64,000 nt of DNA. It comes from Verrucomicrobiia bacterium. GTDB taxonomy: Bacteria; Verrucomicrobiota; Verrucomicrobiia; Opitutales; Cerasicoccaceae. The DNA lies in the NCBI GenBank assembly GCA_030432235.1, contig JAUIHT010000003.1, forward strand, positions 248,001 through 312,000, given 5' to 3'. Positions 25,701 through 33,969 of this stretch are shown piece after piece (positions within the stretch are counted from its first letter, which is position 1; each line of letters opens with the position of its first letter). A model generated the notes under the pieces. That model did not search any database. It was not told the origin of the DNA and worked only from the letters and a program-made list of their open reading frames with translations. The position numbers were made by a program, and so were the translations under genes.

Positions 25701-25870
25701 ACATCTATCGTACTGCTTTCGGCAGCCCAGCCATTCTGGCCATTGACTGCGCCGTTGGTCAGACTCTCGAAATTATCGACAACCTGAAAGGAAGCCACGG
25801 CGGTCTGTGTACACACAGACGATATGCCTACAATATAGAGTAAGCAAATTAGATATTTTTTAATATTCAT
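22769..25870 (-). CDS. Secreted multidomain glycoside hydrolase family 16 enzyme
   Basis: A probable beta-1,3- or beta-1,3/1,4-glucanase (or agarase/carrageenase relative) of 1033 residues. After a signal peptide (1-26) come two near-identical domains of about 215 residues (about 28-240 and 243-458), each starting DNFESL and ending DNVYFDA/DNIYFDA. The GH16 fold starts near 470 (FEDNFDDPDGKLDGTKW) and carries EIDIME with nucleophile Glu765 and acid/base Glu770. Between strands of this fold, about residues 588-755, sits an inserted DNRLRE-type domain (ILKFDLSNESIGTVTSATLK, then VTWNNAP). A carbohydrate-binding-like beta-sandwich closes the protein (about 885-1033). There is no PEP-CTERM tail. 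Confidence 0.88.
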   Translation of the reverse strand: MNIKKYLICLLYIVGISSVCTQTAVASFQVVDNFESLTNGAVNGQNGWAAESSTIDVVSTSFGGVTTKALENGSSSTGASVALPTSLTTGSTGTLYFEFKTSSLTAGQSFGLSDTTTLTDFDDYGPQMALNGSGNFVAAGGTSGNHQFDQSASIATGTVYKIWMVVDNNTQTWSGYIQGGAFTSQTQLTSSSGTVTSFAFRTGGSSGTMSAFLFRHGGGTDNALEIDNVYFDAAGSNLISPAGGFDLVDNFESLSVGAVNGQGGWSAESSTIDVVSVSFGGSTSKALENGSASTGASVALPNSLPSGSTGTLYFEFQTGSLTVGQSFGLSDTTTLNDFNDYGPQIALNNGGDFMAAGGSSPSVEIDQGSSLAVDTVYKLWMVVDNDNETWSGYIQGGAFSSQTQLTSGSGTNSTFNFRNGGATGTMSAFLFRHGSGADNALEVDNIYFDASGTNLSSPASTTSPISGPPMPGNWSMVFEDNFDDPDGKLDGTKWKVGSHVTAIGGSGGVSPDAISIEDGLLKFTVDQVSTQYGNTTYSFSTGEITTYKKYKRKFGYYEARIRYDMDVSGLWPAFWLMPDNGDYGYENGTTRSILKFDLSNESIGTVTSATLKLRINSIEGTPNSLLVMGIENDDWEEDQVTWNNAPVEDPIWINHLWNVNQSVDTDLSIDLTDYVQAEVSGDGKVSILLADTFMLGKNIRFYSNNYATQAYRPRLVVNSTTYYADEDARLAWGTNADTNFGDGDYLPVEESYGPAVATDDGLGMEIDIMESFSSWGSNINQHVAHWNGYPSTNKTWGPIIYPASVDDFHTYGLYWAQDHLEFFIDGVKTGEWDNSRILDTDAFMLLTFQVGGPGNSSGSYDDGKTMEVDWVRVWEGTKSSNYPAGSSLYVEAEDKDNTTGFSPLIVSTNAGASNGEFIQVTPGTSQAGTSMPNPGYADYEFDVSEDMTVDIWVRARAANDGSSVPNNDSFILDLLGDEKSSKVWNGAIQSTSWEWYRIYTQILTAGTYTLRVGYREDGTQLDQIYITGAWDNP
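24494..25795 (-). repeat. Intragenic tandem duplication in the GH16 gene
   Basis: Two direct repeats of about 650 bp encode the N-terminal domains. Long stretches are nearly identical, including SSTIDVV, KALENGS, STGASVALP, GTMSAFLFRHG and SGYIQGGAF. The high similarity suggests a recent duplication or ongoing gene conversion. Confidence 0.75.
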
Positions 25871-26268
25871 AGGGGTATGGATAACTGCATGGTTTTCGGG
25901 TTTCTGTTTGCTGGAGCAGACAGACAGTGAGTATGGGGCAACTGAGATAGGCTTGGATAGGACGTGGAAACTGATGTCCTAGCCGAAATGGAAGGCGACT
26001 TCCGTTAAGAGGGCAGATCGCATAACTTTGGGGGTCGTAGATTTTTTGAACAAGGGGCAATGTACACTTGGCGTAACCCCTGGATTCTAGCACAAACACA
26101 AAATGGGTGTTAGTCCGCTCCCGACAGAATTTATGTTTTTTGCCGATTCCGACGACGCCTCATCATTACTCGTCTGGAAGCGACTTCACCGGAAAAGCCC
26201 TCTCCGGCTAACGGCAACCAAGCGGCTGCAATCGCGCTCCACTTGGAGCGACAAATCATCGCCTCCCA
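25871..26268. other. Intergenic region upstream of the GH16 gene
   Basis: This 398-bp gap lies between the GH16 gene and cinA, both on the minus strand. It should contain the GH16 promoter in its lower-coordinate part. A CGCTCCACTTGGAGCG palindrome (26235-26250) lies 19 bp after the cinA stop without a T-run. No convincing gene is present. Confidence 0.4.
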
Positions 26269-27549
26269 CTACTCCACCGCTTCAGCCATCATGTTGGCGA
26301 GCGCGTCTTCCACCTTGTACTTGGCGAGCTTGCGGCGCATGACATCCAGTGCGCGATTGACGGCGCGCATCTTGACCGCAACGCGTTCGCCGGGATACTT
26401 CATGCGTACGCACCAGGTGCCGCAAGGGGCATGGTAGCCGATATAAATCGTGCCGACGGGATTCTCCGGCGTGCCGCCGCAGGGCCCCGCGAAGCCGGTC
26501 ACGGACAACGCGTAGTCGGAATTGAAGCGCTCGGCTGCACCGGTGGCCATGGCCACGGCAGTCTCCGCACTAACGGCCCCGTGCTGACAAAGAATATCCT
26601 CGGGGACGCCCAGCATCTCCATCTTGGCTTCGTTGTTATAGCAGACCACACCGCCGTTGAAGACCTTGGAGGCGCCAGGTATGTCGGTGAAGGCGTTGGC
26701 CAAAAGCCCTCCCGTGCAAGACTCCGCCACGGCCAAGGTACGTTCATCGGCGCGCAGGTGGTCAAAAATAATCTTAGCCAGGGGATCGTCGCCAAAGCAG
26801 GCGAAGTCCGGCCCGAGCTCTTCGCGGCAGGTATCCCCGATGTTCCGAATCTCGTCCGGGCAGAGGCCGCTCAGGCGCACGTCCACCATGCCCTGGTGGG
26901 CACAGTAAGCGACCTGCAGGCCGGGGTGCTTGTCAAAAATAGGCTGAAGCCGTGTCTCCAAGGCGCTTTCGCCCACGCCGATGGTGCGAATCTGCAGATA
27001 GGCCAGACAGTCGTTGCAAAAGCCCTGCGAACACAAGCGCGGCATGACCTGCTCGTGGACCATCGGCTGCAGCTCCGAACGCGGCCCCGGCAGCATGAAA
27101 AGGTGTTTGCCCTGGTGCTTCAGGTAAATGCCGGGCGCGGTTCCGTAGGGGTTGGGAATACGCTCGGCCCCCTTTGGCAAATAGCACTGCTTGAGGTTAT
27201 TCTCGCTCATGGTGCGGCCCAGCTTCTCGAAGCGCGACTGGATGTCGGCCTCGACTTGCGGGTCGAAAACCAGCTCCAGCCCCAGGCACTGTGCGATGAC
27301 CTCGCGGGTGTTGTCGTCACTGGTAGGCCCCAGCCCGCCGGTCGTGATGAGGATATCGGCGGTGGCCCAGGCGGCCTCAAAGGTATCCTGAATGTCTTCG
27401 GCGGTGTCGCGGCAGGTGACGTTGCGGCGCAGGCAAAGCCCATGACGGCCAAACACCTCTCCCAGATAGCGGAGGTGCCCGTTTTCGCGGATTCCGAGCA
27501 GAAGCTCGTCCCCGAGTGTAATGAGGTCTACCTTGTGTGTGTCAGACAT
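26269..27549 (-). CDS. cinA: CinA family protein (competence/damage-inducible; NMN amidohydrolase)
   Basis: Two fused domains in 426 residues. The N-terminal half is a MoaB/MogA-like fold (LITLGDELLLG, TTGGLGPTSDDNTREV), in other CinA proteins an ADP-ribose pyrophosphatase-like domain. The C-terminal half (about 260-415) is a PncC-type nicotinamide mononucleotide amidohydrolase with AVAESCTGGLLANAFTDIPG and VTGFAGPCGGTPENPVGT. It probably recycles pyridine nucleotides. No recA gene is adjacent, unlike in Gram-positive bacteria. Confidence 0.92.
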   Translation of the reverse strand: MSDTHKVDLITLGDELLLGIRENGHLRYLGEVFGRHGLCLRRNVTCRDTAEDIQDTFEAAWATADILITTGGLGPTSDDNTREVIAQCLGLELVFDPQVEADIQSRFEKLGRTMSENNLKQCYLPKGAERIPNPYGTAPGIYLKHQGKHLFMLPGPRSELQPMVHEQVMPRLCSQGFCNDCLAYLQIRTIGVGESALETRLQPIFDKHPGLQVAYCAHQGMVDVRLSGLCPDEIRNIGDTCREELGPDFACFGDDPLAKIIFDHLRADERTLAVAESCTGGLLANAFTDIPGASKVFNGGVVCYNNEAKMEMLGVPEDILCQHGAVSAETAVAMATGAAERFNSDYALSVTGFAGPCGGTPENPVGTIYIGYHAPCGTWCVRMKYPGERVAVKMRAVNRALDVMRRKLAKYKVEDALANMMAEAVE

Positions 27550-27635
27550 GGAACATACTAGCCTATCCCTAGGGAAAGCGATCTGAGCGAAAATGCAACC
27601 GCCGAAGTAAAATGGGTAACAAACTTAATATTAAG

Positions 27636-28670
27636 TTAATACCGGCGGCGTAGTTCCCAAATCGTGCGGGCATCGGCCATGATTTTACCCAGGACCTCGG
27701 GCGTGACGGACTGCTTCGGGTCATCCCCGATGCCCTTGCCCGGCTCGACGTGGGTTTCGACCACGAGACCGTCCGCGCCGTAGGCCATGGCGGCCAGGCA
27801 GGCCCCCGGCACGTAGTGCGCGCGGCCCACCGAATGCGAGGGGTCGACGCAGATCGCGGCCCAGGTCTTTTCCTTCAAAAGCTGCGTGATGCACTCGTCG
27901 GGATGATTGCGGTAGCCGTCCATGGAGGGCAAGGTGCCGCGCGGACAGAGGATGATATTCGGGTTCCCGGCGGCGGCGATGTACTCGGCGGCGGCCAGGA
28001 ACTCGTCCACCGGCGCCATGGCGCGCCCGCGCTTGAGCAGGACGGCGGTTTTGGTCCCGGCGGTGGCCTCGCCAATCTGCCGCAGCAGCGGGTAGTTGAC
28101 CGAGTTGCGCGCGCCGATCTGGATCATGTCGACCTGGTGCTCGATGACGATTCGGAGCTGCTCGGCGTCCATCACCTCGGTGTTGACGGGCAGCCCGGTA
28201 CGCTGACGGGCTTCCAAAAGGATATCCAGCGCGGCGGAATCGCCCTGGTAGGAGTACGGCATGGTGCGCGGCTTCCACACGCCGCCCCGGAGCATGTGCG
28301 CGCCGGCTTCCTTCAGCGCCGCGGCAGTCTCGAAAAACAGGTTGGGCTCCTTCGGGTCGATGGTGCAGTGGCCCGCCACAAAAAGCGGTGCCTCGCCCAG
28401 CGTGACCCCGGCGAGGGTCAGCTTGCCCGTGGCCAAGCTGGAACGCTTGTCCATCAGCTTGTACGGCGAGTCGATGTGGTCGAAGCGATCGACGTACTCC
28501 AGCCCGAGCAGGCGGTTGATCATGGTCTCGTGACGTTCGTCTCCGAGTACCGCGTAAATGCTGCGCTCCGCGCCGACGATCGGCTGTATGTGGCAGCCGA
28601 ACTCGGCCACGATGGCTTCGACTTCTTTGAGCTGCTCCGGCGTGAGCTTAGGTGCGACGGGGATGATCAT
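27636..28670 (-). CDS. aroF: 3-deoxy-7-phosphoheptulonate synthase (DAHP synthase)
   Basis: First step of the shikimate pathway, joining phosphoenolpyruvate and erythrose-4-phosphate. The 344-residue form has an N-terminal ferredoxin-like domain (about 1-70) as in the Thermotoga/Bacillus-type enzyme, which usually gives feedback control. The KDO8P/DAHP synthase barrel shows GHCTIDPKEPN, HMLRGGVWKPRTMPYSYQG, QIGARNSVNYPLL, LKRGRAM and DPSHSVGRAHYVPG motifs. It is monocistronic on the minus strand. Confidence 0.92.
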   Translation of the reverse strand: MIIPVAPKLTPEQLKEVEAIVAEFGCHIQPIVGAERSIYAVLGDERHETMINRLLGLEYVDRFDHIDSPYKLMDKRSSLATGKLTLAGVTLGEAPLFVAGHCTIDPKEPNLFFETAAALKEAGAHMLRGGVWKPRTMPYSYQGDSAALDILLEARQRTGLPVNTEVMDAEQLRIVIEHQVDMIQIGARNSVNYPLLRQIGEATAGTKTAVLLKRGRAMAPVDEFLAAAEYIAAAGNPNIILCPRGTLPSMDGYRNHPDECITQLLKEKTWAAICVDPSHSVGRAHYVPGACLAAMAYGADGLVVETHVEPGKGIGDDPKQSVTPEVLGKIMADARTIWELRRRY

Positions 28671-28802
28671 AAAGGGAAATGTAGAATGATGAATTCAGAA
28701 TGCAGAACGGTGCCAGGACAACGAAATTGTACTTTAGGTAAAGACACTCGACTGGGATGTGAATCTGCTCAATAAAGTAAGGTAAAATAATACGACACCC
28801 CA

Positions 28803-29345
28803 ATGATGTATTCGATAAACACCCTTATATGCGCACTGGGTCTGCTACTTTGCAACGCAGTGTCTGCAGAGTCCAGTGAGTCGAAAAAACACCCTGAGGC
28901 AGAGGAAGCGTTGGAGAGAACTGCTGTTCTTGCGAAGAATTACAATGGCCTTACGTTCGAGAATCGCTCCGTCTACACCACCACGGAGAATGAAAGCGCA
29001 CCTGGATTTCATGGTTTGGTTCACATGAGTTGGAAGGGAGAAACCAACAAATATGGGAGCGCTGTAGCAACGGTGATGTGGTTCGATAACGTGGAAGCTA
29101 TCGTTAGCTTCTTGCAGAAAAATTCCTCGACCAAGCATTTCCGGCTTGGTGAATACGACGGAGCCCCCATCTGGGAATTTTCCATAGCGGGCTATGCCTG
29201 GACGGATGGTGAGCACTATTTCGTTTCGCTGATGTGCTCTCCTACCCTGCCTGTTGAAATGCTTAACGATTGGCTGGAGGTAATCCCCAACCATGTCGCC
29301 AAGGTTAAAGAAGAAGTAGCGATCGAGGATTCGTCCACCCAATAG
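28803..29345 (+). CDS. Exported hypothetical protein
   Basis: Unrecognised. The 180-residue product has a signal peptide (1-22, ending NAVSA) and no membrane segment in the mature part. It contains AVATVMWFDNVEAIVSFL and YAWTDGEHYFVSLMCSP. GC content is lower than in the flanking housekeeping genes, suggesting acquisition or weak selection. It is divergent from the DAHP synthase gene. Confidence 0.6.
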   Translation: MMYSINTLICALGLLLCNAVSAESSESKKHPEAEEALERTAVLAKNYNGLTFENRSVYTTTENESAPGFHGLVHMSWKGETNKYGSAVATVMWFDNVEAIVSFLQKNSSTKHFRLGEYDGAPIWEFSIAGYAWTDGEHYFVSLMCSPTLPVEMLNDWLEVIPNHVAKVKEEVAIEDSSTQ

Positions 29346-29473
29346 GATAGCGACCAAAGCCAAGCCCATCCCTTGGATGATTAAGACGGGAATGAAGAGA
29401 AGGAGTAAGGAATCAGGAGAGAAGCATGAGTACGCTGCTTTTTAGCCACTGAATAGCATGGTTGAAACACAGA

Positions 29474-29508
29474 TTGACAAAGAGAGGCATTGTCCAATAT
29501 CCTGTACA
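29474..29508 (+). promoter_or_regulatory. yefM-yoeB promoter and TGTACA operator core
   Basis: A TTGACA box (29474-29479) and TATCCT (29498-29503) are 18 bp apart. The hexamer TGTACA (29503-29508) immediately precedes the start codon region. TGTACA is the palindromic core bound by YefM in characterised yefM-yoeB loci, so autorepression is likely. Confidence 0.5.
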
Positions 29509-29510
29509 TC

Positions 29511-29762
29511 ATGAACGCGATCACTTATTCAAGCGCTCGGGAGAATCTGGCGCAGACCATCAAACAGGTGTGCTCCGACCACAACCCGGTGATCATCACG
29601 CGCAAAAATACGGATGCGGTCGTCATGATGTCCCTGGAAGACTATGAGTCGATGGTAGAGACCAACTACCTGCTGCGCAGCCCGAAGAACGCCAAACGCC
29701 TTCTGGACTCCATCGAGCAACTCGACGCTGGCAAAGGCAAGGAGCGGGAGCTGGCCGAGTGA
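29511..29762 (+). CDS. yefM: YefM antitoxin (Phd/YefM family)
   Basis: An 83-residue antitoxin and autorepressor, from the ATG at 29511 rather than the upstream TTG. It begins with AITYSSARENLAQTIKQVC, the typical DNA-binding and dimerisation part. NPVIITRKNTDAVVMMSLED and YESMVETNYLLRSPKNAKRL follow, with an acidic C-terminal toxin-binding tail. The stop codon overlaps the yoeB GTG start by four bases. Its operator-like TGTACA lies just upstream. Confidence 0.93.
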   Translation: MNAITYSSARENLAQTIKQVCSDHNPVIITRKNTDAVVMMSLEDYESMVETNYLLRSPKNAKRLLDSIEQLDAGKGKERELAE

Positions 29763-30013
29763 AGAAAATCTTCTCAGACCAAGCGTGGGAGGACTACCTC
29801 TACTGGCAGAAGACCGACAAACGCATCCTGAAGAAAATCAACGAGCTCATCAAAGACGTCGACCGCAACGGCAACGAAGGCATCGGCAAACCCGAAGCAC
29901 TAAGACACTCATTGGCTGGCATGTGGTCCCGGCGCATCACCGAGGAACACCGCATGGTCTACCGCATCGTGGATGATAGTATTGAGATAGCTCAACTGCG
30001 GTATCATTATTGA
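29759..30013 (+). CDS. yoeB: YoeB toxin (Txe/YoeB family mRNA endonuclease)
   Basis: A ribosome-dependent mRNA interferase of 84 residues, the same length as E. coli YoeB. The active-site residues Glu46, Arg65, His83 and Tyr84 are at identical positions, the last two in the terminal LRYHY. The start is GTG, overlapping the yefM stop codon. This is the one toxin-antitoxin pair in the window that looks fully intact. Confidence 0.93.
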   Translation: MKKIFSDQAWEDYLYWQKTDKRILKKINELIKDVDRNGNEGIGKPEALRHSLAGMWSRRITEEHRMVYRIVDDSIEIAQLRYHY

Positions 30014-30049
30014 GCCATGGCATGAAACTAGCAAAAGGTTTTTTAAGGA

Positions 30050-30125
30050 CCGCAGATTGTCGCGGATGAAACGCAGATTTCAGAGGCTCATAGAATAATC
30101 TGCGCAAATCTGCGTTCATCTGCGG
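30050..30125. mobile_element. Short inverted-repeat (MITE-like) element
   Basis: A 76-bp element with arms CCGCAGATTGTCGCGG... and ...TTCATCTGCGG that pair over about 28 bp, with inner CGCAGATTT/AAATCTGCG copies. It carries no gene. Sequences of the type CGCAGATT...AATCTGCG are scattered in many bacterial phyla (from memory). It lies directly against a hicA fragment. Confidence 0.65.
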
Positions 30126-30127
30126 CA

Positions 30128-30202
30128 AAATTACCAAGTCTTGATATTCCGCCAGGAACTCTTAAAAGTATCCTGAAACAAGCCGGAATAGATCAGAAAT
30201 GA
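30128..30202 (+). pseudogene. hicA: Truncated hicA toxin, C-terminal fragment
   Basis: The frame ending at the TGA at 30200-30202 reads LPSLDIPPGTLKSILKQAGI, which matches the conserved C-terminus of HicA mRNA interferases (GTLxSILKQAG). Its stop overlaps the hicB start as ATGA, as in intact hicAB operons. The N-terminal dsRNA-binding part with the catalytic histidine is missing and replaced by the 76-bp inverted-repeat element. Confidence 0.65.
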
Positions 30203-30414
30203 AGTACGCAGTCGTCATTGAGAAAGGGGATAACTCCTACGGGGCCGATGTTCCCGACCTTCCGGGCTGCGTTGCTGTTGGTGAGACCCGCGACGAAGCC
30301 ATGTCACTCATCAAGGAAGCCATTGAGTTTCATCTCGAAGGTATGCGCGAAGACGGGGAAATCATTCCCAAGCCCCACACCGAGACTGAATACGTCGAGG
30401 TGTTGAGCGCTTAG
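30199..30414 (+). CDS. hicB: HicB family antitoxin, orphaned
   Basis: A 71-residue partial RNase-H-fold antitoxin. It has the family pattern YAVVIEKGDNSYGADVPDLPGCVAVGET, broken by no gap, then AIEFHLEGMREDGEIIPKP. It has no C-terminal DNA-binding domain, as in short HicB proteins. Only a fragment of the matching hicA toxin remains upstream, so the protein has probably lost its original partner. Confidence 0.88.
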   Translation: MKYAVVIEKGDNSYGADVPDLPGCVAVGETRDEAMSLIKEAIEFHLEGMREDGEIIPKPHTETEYVEVLSA

Positions 30415-30428
30415 CTTCCTTCTCCAAC

Positions 30429-30677
30429 ATGCAGCCCGTGAAAGAACACTCTGCCGTTATTAAACATAAGGCGCATATCTTCACGCTCCTATCAGTGTTC
30501 TGGCTATCTTTTTCAACCGTAGGTTATTACATGCTTCTAGAAGGTTATGATTGGCAACCTATCGTCATCTGGGGATTTCAGGGGACTTTCATCGCACTCG
30601 CCGTATATTTCTTTTTTACAGAAAAACGCAAGAAAGTAGAAATGTTCCAATCCAGTGGGAACATTTACTGGAGATAG
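30429..30677 (+). CDS. Small two-helix membrane protein
   Basis: An unrecognised 82-residue protein with two predicted membrane helices (about 17-36 and 46-63) and a charged C-terminal tail after FFFTEKRKK. It is 14 bp downstream of hicB, is low in GC, and is followed by a terminator. Function unknown. Confidence 0.5.
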   Translation: MQPVKEHSAVIKHKAHIFTLLSVFWLSFSTVGYYMLLEGYDWQPIVIWGFQGTFIALAVYFFFTEKRKKVEMFQSSGNIYWR

Positions 30678-30734
30678 AAAGAAGGAACACTCTCTCACTA
30701 GTCCCTCCCGCCCCACCTTCCCCCTTGCCAACTA

Positions 30735-30765
30735 CCCGCCGATGTGTCTCACTGGCGGGCTTTTT
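30735..30765 (+). terminator. Terminator immediately upstream of aspS
   Basis: CCCGCC (30735-30740) pairs with GGCGGG (30754-30759) and is followed by CTTTTTATT. It ends only 14 bp before the aspS ATG, which leaves little room for an independent aspS promoter. Confidence 0.65.
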
Positions 30766-30779
30766 ATTAGAGAAATTCC

Positions 30780-32585
<1,806 letters not shown>

Positions 32586-32632
32586 GAGGAGAAACGGAGA
32601 CAGGGCGACACGGAGCGCCCACTATTTACCAC

Positions 32633-32667
32633 AAAGGACGTCCAGCAATGGGCGTCCTTTTGTTTTG
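32633..32667 (+). terminator. Terminator after aspS
   Basis: AAAGGACG (32633-32640) pairs with CGTCCTTT (32653-32660), with inner CCA/TGG pairing, followed by TGTTTT. It ends the aspS transcript. Confidence 0.7.
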
Positions 32668-32681
32668 GTGAAATCGTAATA

Positions 32682-33029
32682 CTACTCGATTCGCTTAAAA
32701 ACAAAAACGTCTGGTTGCTCTTCCGTAATTGAATAGTCAACTTGCTCACCGTTGGGAGTGTAGACCGAGATTATTGGTTCTCCACGTTGAGAATCAATTA
32801 AGACATATATCTCACCGGATTTTGGATCGATTGCCGGTTTCTCAACAGCACCTCTTTGTGCTTCAACCGAGTAGGCTGCTATGACTTTCTGTAGCCACAT
32901 ATTGTGTTTAGCATGCTCGATTTTATCAGCCAGCAATCCGAGCACAAACGACACACCTAAAAAAACAAATAACCAAACGGCAAACTTTGGTCTAACACGT
33001 GGATGCTTCTTAGGAGCACTCTCATCCAT
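32682..33029 (-). CDS. Small membrane-anchored hypothetical protein
   Basis: Unrecognised, 115 residues. An N-terminal Lys/Pro-rich cytoplasmic stretch precedes one membrane helix (FAVWLFVFLGVSFVLGLLA, about residues 16-34). A soluble domain follows with IDPKSGEIYVLIDSQRGEPI. GC content is low. It resembles the 20989-21399 protein in layout (helix FVLGFALA versus FVLGLLA) but I cannot show homology. Confidence 0.55.
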   Translation of the reverse strand: MDESAPKKHPRVRPKFAVWLFVFLGVSFVLGLLADKIEHAKHNMWLQKVIAAYSVEAQRGAVEKPAIDPKSGEIYVLIDSQRGEPIISVYTPNGEQVDYSITEEQPDVFVFKRIE

Positions 33030-33148
33030 GATTTACATCAGGTTGCACTTATACCCCCGCCCCGTCAAAGCAGAAAACGGCCACGCCGCGCCCCGGCGGG
33101 AGGCGACGGGCAGATGCATAGGTGGGCATTCAGGTAGCGCGCATCCTA

Positions 33149-33212
33149 TGCCCCAACGGGGCTACGTATTTTAGCCCAGGGTTGGGCGAGCGCAGCGAGG
33201 CCTACCCTGGGT
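33149..33212 (-). repeat. RAYT-associated palindromic module, copy 1 (inverted)
   Basis: On the minus strand this reads as a CCCAGGGT/ACCCTGGG-type stem-loop, then CTAAAATACGT, then the palindrome GCCCCGTTGGGGC. It is the same module as the copies at 33322 and 33970 but in the opposite orientation. Confidence 0.7.
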
Positions 33213-33283
33213 CTCCGTACGGCAAATCCACCTACCCCGAAGGGGTTGTGGAAAAGGGCGTCACCGTAACCACGCAGTTTCCG

Positions 33284-33300
33284 AAACCCCGTTGGGGTTT
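33284..33300. repeat. AAACCCC-GTT-GGGGTTT palindrome
   Basis: A perfect 7-bp stem palindrome preceded by TTTCCG. It is one of the short REP-like units around the transposase gene. Confidence 0.65.
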
Positions 33301-33321
33301 TATTCAACACACCCACGGATA

Positions 33322-33379
33322 CCCCAGGTAGGTCGCAAGCTCCCAACCTGGGGCTAAATTCCCAAGCCCCGTTGGGGCA
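33322..33379 (+). repeat. RAYT-associated palindromic module, copy 2
   Basis: CCCCAGGTAGG ... CCAACCTGGGG forms the first stem-loop. CTAAATTCCCA follows and then the AGCCCCGTTGGGGC palindrome. It is a direct repeat of the copy at 33970-34025 on the other side of the transposase gene. Confidence 0.75.
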
Positions 33380-33398
33380 AACACATGAATTCCCACCT

Positions 33399-33418
33399 AC
33401 CCCAACGGGGTTTCGGAA
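33399..33418. repeat. Inward-facing REP unit, 3' side of the transposase
   Basis: ACCCCAACGGGGTTTCGGAA lies 46 bp beyond the transposase stop. It mirrors the GAAACCCCAACGGGGTTTC unit on the 5' side, so the gene is bracketed by inverted units. Confidence 0.7.
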
Positions 33419-33463
33419 AACAAACATCACCGTTGGTTTTGGTCTCACCAACCCGATTGCCGC

Positions 33464-33916
33464 TCAATCCCAAACGTATTGCTCATCCCATTCGATGCCA
33501 TGCTTGCGCAACAACGTGCGATACTCGTCCTGAAATGAACACTGCGCATGGTGTGCCTCCTGGTTTTCGATATACTCACGAACCGCCTGCATGTTCGATT
33601 CGCTGACCGAAAACACGCCATACCCGGCCTGCCACGCGAACGCCGCGCAATGCCCGGACTGCTTCGCCCAAATGCTGGACGCGCGTTTCAATTCCTTAAT
33701 CCAATCCGCCACCGTCATCGTCCGCCCGAGACCAGCCAGGATGTGGACATGATCTTCGACACCGCCTATACAGTGCGGCGGGCAATCCAGCGATTTCGAT
33801 ATCCCCGCCAGATAGGAATGCATATCTTTCCGAAACATCGGTTCGCGCAAGTACGGTTGGCGGCCTTTGGTGGAAAATACCGCGTGCAGACGGATGGCGC
33901 TTAACGATTGTGGCAT
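33464..33916 (-). CDS. REP-associated tyrosine transposase (RAYT, Y1/HUH, IS200-like)
   Basis: A single-strand DNA transposase of 150 residues. The HUH motif is His56-Val-His58 in GGVEDHVHILAGL. The catalytic tyrosine is probably Tyr115 in AVREYIENQ, with the conserved Asn/Gln after it. The FAWQAGYGVFSVSES segment is also typical of the COG1943 group. No TnpB partner is adjacent. The gene is bracketed by palindromic repeats in inverted orientation and flanked by longer modules, the signature of a RAYT with its cognate REP sequences rather than a classical IS. Confidence 0.88.
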   Translation of the reverse strand: MPQSLSAIRLHAVFSTKGRQPYLREPMFRKDMHSYLAGISKSLDCPPHCIGGVEDHVHILAGLGRTMTVADWIKELKRASSIWAKQSGHCAAFAWQAGYGVFSVSESNMQAVREYIENQEAHHAQCSFQDEYRTLLRKHGIEWDEQYVWD

Positions 33917-33929
33917 CTCCGTATTTTCC

Positions 33930-33948
33930 GAAACCCCAACGGGGTTTC
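33930..33948. repeat. Inward-facing REP unit, 5' side of the transposase
   Basis: The perfect palindrome GAAACCCCAACGGGGTTTC, preceded by TTTTCC, lies 13 bp upstream of the transposase start codon and could also affect its transcription or translation. Confidence 0.7.
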
Positions 33949-33969
33949 AATGGGAAAACGGTACGGATT

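Noticed and set aside
25860-26099. A 79-residue minus-strand open frame upstream of the GH16 gene.
   Set aside because: It overlaps the GH16 start in another frame, has no recognisable features and covers the expected promoter region.
26235-26250. The CGCTCCACTTGGAGCG palindrome as the cinA terminator.
   Set aside because: No T-run follows the stem on the minus strand; it is noted only as a hairpin.
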